A DNA stretch of 64,000 nucleotides from Pseudohalocynthiibacter aestuariivivens (lineage in GTDB: Bacteria; Pseudomonadota; Alphaproteobacteria; Rhodobacterales; Rhodobacteraceae). Below the pieces are notes generated by a model. That model did not search any database, was not told where the DNA came from, and saw nothing but the letters and a program-made list of their open reading frames with translations. Position 1 is the stretch's first letter. Each line of letters begins with the position of its first letter. Where the stretch lies: assembly GCF_011040495.1 (NCBI RefSeq), contig NZ_CP049037.1:2666001-2730000 (forward strand), in the 5' to 3' direction. This document shows, one piece after another, positions 37,169 to 45,113 of the stretch. A program made the position numbers and the translations under genes.

Positions 37169-38281
37169 ATGAAACTCACTAAGACACTGATGACCACCAC
37201 GGCACTGACTGTTGCTGCGGGTATGGTCTCGGCCGAAGCGCATATGGCGAACGAAATGACCATCGTCAGCTGGGGCGGCGCCTATTCTAAGTCGCAGCAG
37301 CTTGCTTATCACGAGCCCTACATGGAAAAGACCGGCGTCACGATTGTGAACGACGAAAGCTCGGCCGAGGCCGTGGCCAAGCTGCGCGCGATGAACGAAG
37401 CGGGCAACGTCACTTGGGACGTGGTCGACGTGGTTGCCGCTGATGCGATTCGCCTGTGCGACGAAGGTCTGGCGATGGAAATCGACGCGGACGAACAGCT
37501 TGCCGATGGCGACGACGGCAGCAAGGCGTCGGACGATTTCGGTGACCTGCTGGTTTCCGACTGCTTCATCCCGCAGATCGTTTATTCGACCACGTTCGGT
37601 TATCGCACGGATATGGTGCCAGAAGGTGCAGACGCGCCTGACGACATCTGTGACGTGTTCGACACGGAAACATACCCCGGCAAGCGTTCGCTGGAAAAGC
37701 GCCCGATCAACAACATGGAATGGGCGCTGCTCTGCGATGGCGTTGCCAAGGACGAAGTCTATGACGTTCTGGGCACCGAAGAAGGTCAAGAGCAGGCCCT
37801 GGCCAAGCTCGGCACCATCAAGGATGACGTGATCTGGTGGTCGGCTGGCGCGGATACGCCCCAGTTGCTGGCGGATGGCGAAGTCTTCATGGGCTCGACC
37901 TACAATGGTCGTTTGTTCAGCGTGATCGAAGAGCAGGATCAGCCTGTTGCGATGATGTGGGACGCGCAGGTGTTTGACCTTGACGGCTGGATCATCCCCG
38001 CCGGTCTGAGCGACGAGCGCAAAGCACGCGCACTGGACTACATCATGTTCGCGACCGACACCCAGCGTCTGGCAGATCAGGCCAAATACATCAGCTACGG
38101 TCCGGCGCGCGCGTCGTCCGCACCGCTGGTGGGTCAGCACGCCGATTTGGGTATCGACATGGCACCACACATGCCGACCGATCCTAACAACGCCAAGAAC
38201 ACGTTCCTCTACAACTACGAGTTCTGGGCCGACTATCGCGATGACATCGACGCCAAATTCCAAGCGTGGCTCGCGAAGTAA
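37169..38281 (+). CDS. Pot-like ABC transporter substrate-binding protein, second system
   Basis: 370 residues. Signal peptide with cleavage near VSA-EA (about residue 22), then MTIVSWGGAYSKSQQLAYHEPYMEKTG, typical of the PotD/Fbp-like COG0687 group, and PAGLSDERKARALDYIMFAT near the C-terminus. Ligand not evident; polyamines are the family's usual ligands, and ectoine-type osmolytes are possible from context. AGGGAG is correctly spaced before ATG 37169. The gene is bracketed by mRNA hairpins, suggesting higher expression than its neighbours. Confidence 0.9.
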   Translation: MKLTKTLMTTTALTVAAGMVSAEAHMANEMTIVSWGGAYSKSQQLAYHEPYMEKTGVTIVNDESSAEAVAKLRAMNEAGNVTWDVVDVVAADAIRLCDEGLAMEIDADEQLADGDDGSKASDDFGDLLVSDCFIPQIVYSTTFGYRTDMVPEGADAPDDICDVFDTETYPGKRSLEKRPINNMEWALLCDGVAKDEVYDVLGTEEGQEQALAKLGTIKDDVIWWSAGADTPQLLADGEVFMGSTYNGRLFSVIEEQDQPVAMMWDAQVFDLDGWIIPAGLSDERKARALDYIMFATDTQRLADQAKYISYGPARASSAPLVGQHADLGIDMAPHMPTDPNNAKNTFLYNYEFWADYRDDIDAKFQAWLAK

Positions 38282-38289
38282 GCGAACCC

Positions 38290-38353
38290 GCAGGGGCGCG
38301 GATACCGCGCCTCTGCCACTAATTAAAGTGCGGCCCGCATGAACGGGCCGCAC
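38290..38353 (+). other. Tandem hairpins after the binding-protein gene
   Basis: Stem 1: twelve-base arms 38290-38301 and 38305-38316 with one G-U pair and a three-base loop. Stem 2: perfect ten-base arms 38328-38337 and 38344-38353 (GTGCGGCCCG and complement) with a six-base loop. Neither is followed by a T-run. They fill the gap between the binding-protein and DUF1330 genes and likely set 3' mRNA stability and partial attenuation of the permease genes. Confidence 0.6.
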
Positions 38354-38378
38354 GACCCAAACGGGGGGACACGACCAT

Positions 38379-38666
38379 ATGCCCAAGGGCTATATCATCG
38401 GCCATATCACGGTGAACGATGCCGACGCGTATCGCGAATATGTCGAAAAGGATACGCCGATCCTGTTGGGCCTCGGCGGGACGTTCATCGTCCGCGGTGG
38501 ACAGGCCGAGGTTGCGGAAGGTGCCGCGGAAAGCCGCCATGTGGTTATAGAATTTCCTACTTTCGAGGCCGCAAAGGCCGCCTACAACGATCCCGACTAC
38601 CAAAAGGTAGCTGATATCAGGCGGCGCACGGCGACAAGCACAATCATTCTGGTCGAGGGCGTCTGA
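38379..38666 (+). CDS. DUF1330 family protein
   Basis: 95 residues: GYIIGHITVNDADAYREYVEK, a short ferredoxin-like alpha-beta fold of the dimeric alpha-beta barrel group, ending ATSTIILVEGV. Function is unknown. It ends one base before the permease start, so it belongs to the transporter transcript; its insertion between binding protein and permease suggests a small enzyme or chaperone acting on the transported compound, which is only inference. Confidence 0.85.
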   Translation: MPKGYIIGHITVNDADAYREYVEKDTPILLGLGGTFIVRGGQAEVAEGAAESRHVVIEFPTFEAAKAAYNDPDYQKVADIRRRTATSTIILVEGV

Positions 38667-38667
38667 C

Positions 38668-40356
38668 ATGAGCGATAGCACCAATTCCGCCGGCAAGCCG
38701 GCCAAGGTTCTTGCAGCTGACGGCACACCGCTGAAGCGCAGCCTGAACCGCGCCCTGCGACTACAAAAGATGCGGGCGCTGATGTTGATCGCGCCTCTGC
38801 TGCTCTTTGTTCTCCTGACCTTTATCGCGCCGATCGCGGACATGTTGTTCCGTTCAGTCGAGAACCAGATCGTTTCGACGACACTGCCGCGCACCACTCA
38901 AAGCTTGGACACGTGGGATGCCAGTGCGGGCGAGCCACCGGCCGAGCCGGTCTTCGAGGCGCTCTATTATGACATGTTTCTCGCCGCCGAGGCCAAGGAA
39001 CATACCAAGTTGGGCACGCGCCTGAACTACGAGGAAACCGGCATTTCGTCGCTGTTCCGCTCTTCGGGCCGCAAACTGGATGACATCGGAGAGGATCGTA
39101 TCGACGCGCTCGAGGATCTTAACGAGGCGTGGGAGAGCGAAGCGTTCTGGTACGCTCTGATGAGCGGCCCGAGTGGTGCCGCCAAGGACACCGATCTGCT
39201 CAACGCACAGCGCAAACGGCTGACCGATCTGACGGATAATGGCCACGGCGGCGATATTGGCTTTGTCCCGTCGGCCGAAATCAGTGCGCTGTTACCGCGC
39301 ACCGCCGCAGAATACACCGCCTTTGCATTCTTTACCGCCGTCGAGGATGGCGATGTGGTGGCTGAAGAAGAGCCATGGGAATCCGTCAAGGTTGCACTGA
39401 CAGAGGATCTTCGCAGTGCCGACACCATCAGTGCGCTTGCGGGATATTCTGGTCCCGGCGCGGCAGAGCTGAACGCGGCGCAAGCTGCTGTTGCCGACAT
39501 GGAACCCTTGAATTTCCGCGATACCTTTGTCGATATCGACAAGGATTGGGGGGATTTGGACAACTGGCAAACGATCCAGACCTATAGCCCTTCCTATACT
39601 AACGGCTATTTCTTGAATGCCGTCGATATGCAGAAATCACCCGACGGTGCAGAATTCCGCGACGATAACGAACGCATCTATGGCCTGCTATTCAAACGCA
39701 CGCTGTTTATGAGTCTGATGATCACCGCCAGCTGTATCCTGCTGGCCTATCCGGTGGCATGGATTCTGGCAAACCTGCCAATGCGCACGGCAAACCTGCT
39801 GATGATCCTCGTGTTGCTGCCGTTCTGGACATCCCTGCTGGTGCGAACGTCGGCGTGGAAGGTGATGCTGCAACAGCAGGGTGTCATCAACGATGTTCTG
39901 GTCTGGCTGGGTATCGTCGGCGATGCAGATCGGCTGATTATGATCAACAACCAGTTCGGCACGATCGTGGCGATGACGCATATCCTGCTGCCGTTTATGA
40001 TCCTGCCAATGTACTCGGTGATGCAGACCATCCCGCCCAGTTATCTGCGCGCTGCCAAATCGCTGGGCGCGACCAACTGGACAGCATTCTGGCGGGTCTA
40101 TTTCCCGCAATCAGTGCCGGGGATCGGCGCGGGGTCCATCCTCGTGTTCATCCTGTCCATCGGTTACTACATCACGCCAGAGATTGTCGGCGGCACCACC
40201 GGGACGTTCATCTCGAACCGGATCGCCTATCACATCTCGTCCTCGCTCAACTGGGGCCTCGCGGCTGCTCTGGGCACCATTCTGCTGGCTGTCGTGCTGC
40301 TCCTTTACTGGGCATATGACAAGATCGTCGGCATCGACAACGTGAAGTTGGGGTAA
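38668..40356 (+). CDS. Pot-like ABC permease with a large extracytoplasmic insertion
   Basis: 562 residues, nearly twice the usual PotB length. The first membrane helix is about 35-58 (MLIAPLLLFVLLTFIAPIADMLF). An acidic soluble stretch of roughly 270 residues (about 60-330) follows, and only then the standard five remaining helices beginning YGLLFKRTLFMSLMITA. The EAA loop is SYLRAAKSLGATNWTAFWRVYFPQSVPGIGAG. By topology the insertion is periplasmic and could contact the binding protein or the ligand. The normal-sized paralogue at 22189 lacks it. Confidence 0.88.
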   Translation: MSDSTNSAGKPAKVLAADGTPLKRSLNRALRLQKMRALMLIAPLLLFVLLTFIAPIADMLFRSVENQIVSTTLPRTTQSLDTWDASAGEPPAEPVFEALYYDMFLAAEAKEHTKLGTRLNYEETGISSLFRSSGRKLDDIGEDRIDALEDLNEAWESEAFWYALMSGPSGAAKDTDLLNAQRKRLTDLTDNGHGGDIGFVPSAEISALLPRTAAEYTAFAFFTAVEDGDVVAEEEPWESVKVALTEDLRSADTISALAGYSGPGAAELNAAQAAVADMEPLNFRDTFVDIDKDWGDLDNWQTIQTYSPSYTNGYFLNAVDMQKSPDGAEFRDDNERIYGLLFKRTLFMSLMITASCILLAYPVAWILANLPMRTANLLMILVLLPFWTSLLVRTSAWKVMLQQQGVINDVLVWLGIVGDADRLIMINNQFGTIVAMTHILLPFMILPMYSVMQTIPPSYLRAAKSLGATNWTAFWRVYFPQSVPGIGAGSILVFILSIGYYITPEIVGGTTGTFISNRIAYHISSSLNWGLAAALGTILLAVVLLLYWAYDKIVGIDNVKLG

Positions 40357-40361
40357 GGCAC

Positions 40362-41558
40362 ATGACAACAAGCGATATCGTCATCACCGAGACCGGCAAG
40401 AAACCAGTCAGCTTTTATGTCCCGGTCATTGCCGCAGCCGGGGCCTTTGCCGGGGTGTTCATCGGGACCGCGCAGGGGTCTACCCTGCTCGGCGTTGTCG
40501 TCGGCGCGGCGCTTTTGGCTGTCATAGGTTTTCTGGCGGTCGAAGTGTTGGGACGAGCACAGGAAAAGATGGTCCGTTGGGCCATTGTTGTCCTGTTTGC
40601 AGCGGGCGGATTTGCCGTTGGCGGGTTGCCGGGGGCAGTTGTCGGGGCCCTCTTTGGCTGGTTTTTTGGGTGGTTCGCCTATTGGATCGGATTCAATCGC
40701 TACCGGGCCAAGCTGGTGCCGTATCTGACACCCGGGCAAGTGCTGTGGCACTACACATTCCGGGTGATCTGCGGGCTGATCTTCTTCTTTCTGATCACGC
40801 CGATTGTCGTCGTCATGCCGCTCAGTTTCAACGCCGAGGATTTCTTTACCTTCACGCCCGAAATGCTGCGGTTTGATCCTGAGGGCTACAGCCTGAAACA
40901 CTATCGCGACTTCTTTACCAATGCCGACTGGCAGCAGGCCCTGTGGAATTCGGTGCGTATCGCGCCGGTGGCAACGCTTCTGTCGGTCAGTTTCGGCACG
41001 CTCGCCGCCATTGGCCTCAGCCAGCCACATGTGCCATTCCGCCGTGCGATCATGGCGATCCTGATTTCACCGATGATCGTGCCGCTGATCATCTCGGCGG
41101 CAGGGATGTACTTCTTTTACTCGCGGCTGGGTCTGCAAGGCACCTATTGGGGTGTTGTGCTGGCCCACGCGGTTCTGGGCATTCCGTTCGTGATCATCAC
41201 CGTCACCGCGACACTGGTGGGCTTTGATCGGTCCCTGACCCGCGCGGCGGCCAATATGGGCGCTAACCCGGTCACGACATTCTTTCGCGTGCAGATGCCA
41301 CTGATCCTGCCGGGGGTAATCTCGGGCGGGCTGTTTGCCTTTATCACCTCGTTTGACGAAGTTGTGGTGGTACTCTTTGTCGGCTCCGCCGGACAAAAGA
41401 CACTGCCGTGGCAGATGTTCACCGGCCTGCGCGAACAGATCAGCCCGACAATCCTCGCCGTGGCGACGATCCTTGTGGCGCTGTCGATCTTGCTGCTGGC
41501 AACAGTTGAGTTACTGCGCCGTCGGTCAGAGCGGCTGCGGGGGCTTAGCCCCGGCTAA
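40362..41558 (+). CDS. Pot-like ABC permease with extra N-terminal membrane segments
   Basis: 398 residues against about 270 for PotC/PotI. Residues 1-125 carry about four additional hydrophobic segments, glycine/alanine-rich (PVIAAAGAFAGVFIG, LLGVVVGAALLAVIGFLAV, VLFAAGGFAVGG, VVGALFGWFFGWFAYW). The ordinary permease domain follows from VLWHYTFRVICGLIFFFLI, with EAA loop SLTRAAANMGANPVTTFFRVQMPLILPGVISG. Together with the enlarged partner at 38668 it forms an unusual importer. Confidence 0.88.
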   Translation: MTTSDIVITETGKKPVSFYVPVIAAAGAFAGVFIGTAQGSTLLGVVVGAALLAVIGFLAVEVLGRAQEKMVRWAIVVLFAAGGFAVGGLPGAVVGALFGWFFGWFAYWIGFNRYRAKLVPYLTPGQVLWHYTFRVICGLIFFFLITPIVVVMPLSFNAEDFFTFTPEMLRFDPEGYSLKHYRDFFTNADWQQALWNSVRIAPVATLLSVSFGTLAAIGLSQPHVPFRRAIMAILISPMIVPLIISAAGMYFFYSRLGLQGTYWGVVLAHAVLGIPFVIITVTATLVGFDRSLTRAAANMGANPVTTFFRVQMPLILPGVISGGLFAFITSFDEVVVVLFVGSAGQKTLPWQMFTGLREQISPTILAVATILVALSILLLATVELLRRRSERLRGLSPG

Positions 41559-41591
41559 CGTCCGAACTCTACAGAAATCAGAAGTCTTTCA

Positions 41592-41627
41592 AACAGCGCG
41601 GTGGATTGCACCGCGCTGTTCGCTTTT
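41592..41627. terminator. Terminator between transporter operon and ilvE
   Basis: Perfect 12-bp arms 41592-41603 and 41609-41620 (AACAGCGCGGTG and complement), loop of five, followed on the plus strand by CGCTTTT. It lies between convergent genes and may serve both strands. Confidence 0.75.
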
Positions 41628-41641
41628 GCGCGCGCTATAGC

Positions 41642-42508
41642 TTAGCTCCGCACCAGCTTCTCGTACCCTTCCGCAATCTCGCGGGCCATGGCACCAACCT
41701 CGAAACGGTAGTCCCCGATCTGCCCCACCGGCGTCACCTCGGCGGCGGTCCCGGTCAGCCAGCATTGCTCGAACCCTTCCATCTCTTCGGGCATGATGTG
41801 GCGCTCATGCACCTTGATCTGGCGGTCCTTCAGCATCCCGATCACGGTTTGCCGAGTCAGACCATTGAGAAAACAATCAGGATCAGGCGTATGCACCTCG
41901 CCATCCTTGACGAAGAAGATATTTGCACCTGTCGCCTCGGCCACATAGCCGCGGTAATCCATGAACAGCGCGTCAGAGCATCCTTTCGCTTCTGCTGCGT
42001 GCTTGGATGTGGTGCAGATCATATAGAGACCGGCTGCCTTGGCATGGACCGGGATCGTTTCGGGGCTGGGGCGTTTCCACTTGGAGATGTCGAGCTTGGC
42101 CCCCTTCATCTTGGCGTCACCATAGTAGGCACCCCATTCCCATGCCGCGATGCACAGATGGACAGGATTACGCGCAGAGGCCACGCCCATGTCCTCACCC
42201 GCGCCACGCCACGCGACAGCGCGCACATAGCTGTCTGTCAGACCGTTTGCCGCAAGCACTTCCTGCTTGGCTGCTTCGATCTCGTCCACGGTCCATGGGA
42301 TCTGGAAATCCAACTCACCGGCAGAGAAGTGCAGACGTTCCGAATGTTCGCGGCTCTTGAAAATCTTGCCGTTATACGCGCGCTCGCCTTCAAACACTGA
42401 ACTGGCGTAATGCATGGCATGCGTCAGAATATGAACGTTCGCCTCGCGCCAATCGATGAGCTTCCCGTCCATCCAGATCTTGCCGTCGCGGTCATCATAG
42501 CCAGCCAT
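41642..42508 (-). CDS. ilvE: Branched-chain amino acid aminotransferase
   Basis: 288 residues, fold type IV PLP enzyme. HAMHYASSVFEGERAY at the N-terminus and the PLP lysine K157 in VHAKAAGLYM, then EATGANIFFVKDG and NGLTRQTVIGML. It makes leucine, isoleucine and valine from their keto acids. ATG 42508 is nine bases after GAGGAG; ATGs at 42517 and 42550 are less well placed. Divergent from petP, an arrangement seen in other Rhodobacteraceae. Confidence 0.93.
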   Translation of the reverse strand: MAGYDDRDGKIWMDGKLIDWREANVHILTHAMHYASSVFEGERAYNGKIFKSREHSERLHFSAGELDFQIPWTVDEIEAAKQEVLAANGLTDSYVRAVAWRGAGEDMGVASARNPVHLCIAAWEWGAYYGDAKMKGAKLDISKWKRPSPETIPVHAKAAGLYMICTTSKHAAEAKGCSDALFMDYRGYVAEATGANIFFVKDGEVHTPDPDCFLNGLTRQTVIGMLKDRQIKVHERHIMPEEMEGFEQCWLTGTAAEVTPVGQIGDYRFEVGAMAREIAEGYEKLVRS

Positions 42509-42670
42509 ATCATTCATCTCCTCAATGGGCCTTTGCATTTGTTGCGCCAACTTGGTCCGAAGCGGACATAAAGTTGCGCGGAAACTGCGATTCGCTAACA
42601 GTTTGATCTTGGAATGTCAACAAAGCTGACTTAAAATGCGGAATGACATAGTCAAGGATTGGAGAAACCC
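42509..42670. promoter_or_regulatory. Divergent control region between ilvE and petP
   Basis: 162 bases without a gene. GTTGCGC occurs twice in direct orientation at 42541-42547 and 42573-42579, about three helical turns apart, and GTCCG/CGGAC (42555-42567) lies between them. One GANTC site (GATTC, 42589-42593) is present. These could bind the adjacent MarR or response regulator; this is untested. GGAG at 42661-42664 is the petP ribosome-binding site. Confidence 0.4.
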
Positions 42671-43168
42671 ATGCGAGACGCCCAAGGCGGCGAGACGCTG
42701 CTCTTTCTCACTGACGAACAACTTCGCCAAGGGATCGAGGCGATGTTCTTTGCCTATCGGGGCTTTACCTCTGATCCGGACCGTATTCTGGCGACAATGG
42801 CCTATGGCCGGGCCCATCACCGGGCGGTCCATTTCATCGCGCGCAGTCCGGGCACGACGGTAAACAATCTGCTCAGCATTCTTGGCGTAACCAAACAATC
42901 ACTCAATCGTGTGTTGCGAACATTGGTCGAGGACGGTCTGGTAGACAGTCAGGTTGGCACCTCAGACAAGCGCGAGCGCAACTTGTACCTGACCGATAAA
43001 GGGGCGGCGTTGGAACGTAAACTCAGCGATGCACAACGAGCGCGGATGCGCGCGGCGTTCCGTTCCGCGGGACCAGAGGCGGTCAGCGGCTTTCGTCAGG
43101 TGCTAGAGGCGATGATGGATCCAGATATGCGCCATCGTTACCACGCGCTGAGAGAGGTTGCATCGTGA
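42671..43168 (+). CDS. petP: MarR-family transcriptional regulator PetP
   Basis: 165 residues. MarR winged helix: GRAHHRAVHFIARSPGTTVNNLLSILGVTKQSLNRVLRTLVEDGLVDSQVG and the wing with DKRERNLYLTDKG. It starts at ATG 42671, six bases from GGAG, and its stop overlaps the following response regulator start by four bases. In Rhodobacter capsulatus petP-petR of this arrangement is needed for expression of the cytochrome bc1 genes; assignment here rests on order and family. Confidence 0.85.
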   Translation: MRDAQGGETLLFLTDEQLRQGIEAMFFAYRGFTSDPDRILATMAYGRAHHRAVHFIARSPGTTVNNLLSILGVTKQSLNRVLRTLVEDGLVDSQVGTSDKRERNLYLTDKGAALERKLSDAQRARMRAAFRSAGPEAVSGFRQVLEAMMDPDMRHRYHALREVAS

Positions 43169-43866
43169 GCGACCCGGCACCCCACCTCCTGATTGTCGAT
43201 GATGACGAACGAATACGCGGCCTTCTCCGCAAATTTCTGGCGCGCAACGGATTTCTGGTTTCGGTCGCGCGGGACGCGGCCCATGCCCGGCGGGTACTGG
43301 CAGGGTTGGAATTCGACCTGATCGTGCTCGACGTGATGATGCCCGGAGAGGACGGCGTGGAACTTACCCGCGCGTTGCGCGCCGACCTGTCAACACCGAT
43401 CCTGTTGCTGACGGCCAAGGGCGAAACCGAGGACCGCATCGCCGGACTAGAAGCTGGGGCCGACGATTATCTGCCCAAACCATTCGAGCCAAAGGAACTG
43501 TTGCTGCGGATCAATGCGATCCTGCGTCGTATGCCCGAGCCTGAGCCGGAAACCACAGTGCCAAAGATCCTCCAGCTTGGTCCCGTACGGTATGACATCG
43601 AGCGGTCCGAACTGATGAGTGGCGAAGAGACGATTCGTCTGACTGCGACCGAGACGCAGCTGATGCGCATCTTTTCCGAACATCTTCGCAAGCCGGTCAG
43701 CCGCACCAAACTGGTCGAAGATCTGGGGCGCGACAAGGGACAAGCACAGGAACGCGCGGTGGATGTCCAGATCACCCGCCTGCGGCGCAAGATAGAGGCC
43801 GACCCGAAGCAGCCCCGCTATCTGCAAACAGTACGTGGCGAGGGCTACATGCTGACGCCGGACTGA
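43165..43866 (+). CDS. petR: Response regulator PetR (OmpR family)
   Basis: 233 residues. Receiver domain with acidic triad D12-D14, phosphoacceptor D56 in LIVLDVMMP and KPF near 107, then an OmpR-type winged helix (QERAVDVQITRLRRKIEADPKQPRYLQTVRGEGYML). It probably regulates respiratory genes, as in R. capsulatus where petR is required for the bc1 complex. No histidine kinase is adjacent and petABC are not in the window. Confidence 0.87.
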   Translation: MSDPAPHLLIVDDDERIRGLLRKFLARNGFLVSVARDAAHARRVLAGLEFDLIVLDVMMPGEDGVELTRALRADLSTPILLLTAKGETEDRIAGLEAGADDYLPKPFEPKELLLRINAILRRMPEPEPETTVPKILQLGPVRYDIERSELMSGEETIRLTATETQLMRIFSEHLRKPVSRTKLVEDLGRDKGQAQERAVDVQITRLRRKIEADPKQPRYLQTVRGEGYMLTPD

Positions 43867-43954
43867 GGCAGATTTTCATGTCCTATAGCGCCCCATATAT
43901 CCTCTGGCCGGAAATATCCCCGCCGGGGGTATGAAAATTTCGGGCAACGTCTGC

Positions 43955-44668
43955 TCAGATCACCCGGATCACATCCTTGTCGATCGCCAGCACATACCCC
44001 TTGCGCGCGATGTTCTTGACCAGCAGCTCACTGACCATCTGATTGCCCAACGTATCGCGCAGGCGTTTGATCCGTGTGGCGCCCGCTGCCTCTTCGCAAT
44101 CGCTGGCGTTGCGGCCTGAAATCATGCCCTCGATCTCGGCTCCTGTCAGGACGTCGCCATCCATCCGGGCCTCGGCCAGTATCGATAGCGTTTCCATCGC
44201 CGCATCGGTCAGTTTGAACCCCATGTTGTTCAGGTAAACAGACTTCTCGGCCCGGCTGATCAGCAACGAACTCACCTGAATGCCAGAGCGTTCGATCTGG
44301 GCCATGCGACGGTTCATGGCGATCAGCATGACCAGAAACACCAGTGCCGCCACCAGCAATGACGTGGCAAAGATCAGCAATACGAATATCACCATGCGGT
44401 AACTAACCAATGTCTCGGAAAATGCGGTACCAGACAGGGCGAGGATTTCCAGAAGCTTGATCTCGGCGTCGCTGGTCAGCGCGTCGTTCTCGACAAAAAT
44501 GCGTTCGACGCGTGCGTTGAACGCATTGGCGTCCGGCAGCGATAGAAACAGCAGCACGGCGGCCAGCGTCAGAATCACCACGATGGCGATCACGCCAATG
44601 ATCACAACACGGCCACCCGACCGGCGGGCATCGGCAGCAGAGGAATGGGTCAGGTCATTCAAAGGCAC
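43955..44668 (-). CDS. Membrane-anchored winged-helix DNA-binding protein
   Basis: 237 residues. Two hydrophobic helices at about 21-43 and 92-117 enclose a short acidic extracytoplasmic segment; the C-terminal part (about 150-230) looks like an OmpR-type winged helix: LTDAAMETLSILAEARMDGDVLTGAEIEGMI, then ATRIKRLRDTLGNQMVSELLVKNIARKGYVLAI. The two positive flanks place both termini in the cytoplasm. It may be a one-component membrane regulator with ToxR/CadC-like logic but opposite domain order. Preceded on its strand by a small exported protein gene 13 bases upstream, which may be its partner. Confidence 0.75.
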   Translation of the reverse strand: MPLNDLTHSSAADARRSGGRVVIIGVIAIVVILTLAAVLLFLSLPDANAFNARVERIFVENDALTSDAEIKLLEILALSGTAFSETLVSYRMVIFVLLIFATSLLVAALVFLVMLIAMNRRMAQIERSGIQVSSLLISRAEKSVYLNNMGFKLTDAAMETLSILAEARMDGDVLTGAEIEGMISGRNASDCEEAAGATRIKRLRDTLGNQMVSELLVKNIARKGYVLAIDKDVIRVI

Positions 44669-44681
44669 TCCCCCGGCGTGA

Positions 44682-44921
44682 TCATTGTTGTCTGACAGAC
44701 AGCACTTTTAACAGGGTCAGCCCCTGCGATGCCAGCAGACTGGACAGCTGGGCGCGGGCCGATGCCATCGTGCACGGCGCGCTGATCTGCGCCACACTGT
44801 AATGCAGCTTAAAAGGGTTATCCTGCTTGGCCTTGTATTCGGCATAGCAGGCGGCATCGGCCGCACTGGCGCCGAACGATATCAGGGCCACGAGGGCGGC
44901 AAGGATCAATTGGTGTCTCAT
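44682..44921 (-). CDS. Small exported protein of unknown function
   Basis: 79 residues with a signal peptide (MRHQLILAALVALISFGASA, cut near residue 22-24). The mature 55-residue chain has two cysteines (C25, C50) that could form a disulfide. ATG 44933 is an alternative start. It ends 13 bases before the membrane winged-helix gene and is likely co-transcribed, so it could be the periplasmic modulator of that regulator; this is inference from position. Confidence 0.65.
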   Translation of the reverse strand: MRHQLILAALVALISFGASAADAACYAEYKAKQDNPFKLHYSVAQISAPCTMASARAQLSSLLASQGLTLLKVLSVRQQ

Positions 44922-44990
44922 GGATCGCAACATGACCCAGCCCGTGACGCTATTCAATAACCATAGGGCAATTTGGGCCGTTAGCGTCGC

Positions 44991-45005
44991 TGTTATCAGA
45001 TAACA
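44991..45005. promoter_or_regulatory. Palindromic operator candidate
   Basis: TGTTATC-A-GATAACA is a perfect 15-base palindrome with a single central base. It lies in the 192-base divergent region between the small exported protein genes at 44682 and 45114, where no gene is visible. The symmetry suits a dimeric repressor. Confidence 0.5.
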
Positions 45006-45113
45006 ACCCGACGTTATTGCCTGTCTCGGTGGGTCGGGCCCAGTTTGGTGTCATCGCTTCTGCCCACGCATCGGGTGGACCTGACAACACCTGACCTCGA
45101 AAGGATTACACTC

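Noticed and set aside
43872..43938. ATTTTCAT/ATGAAAAT pair after petR as a terminator
   Set aside because: Arms are AT-rich, only eight bases, with a loop of about 51 bases; too weak to call.
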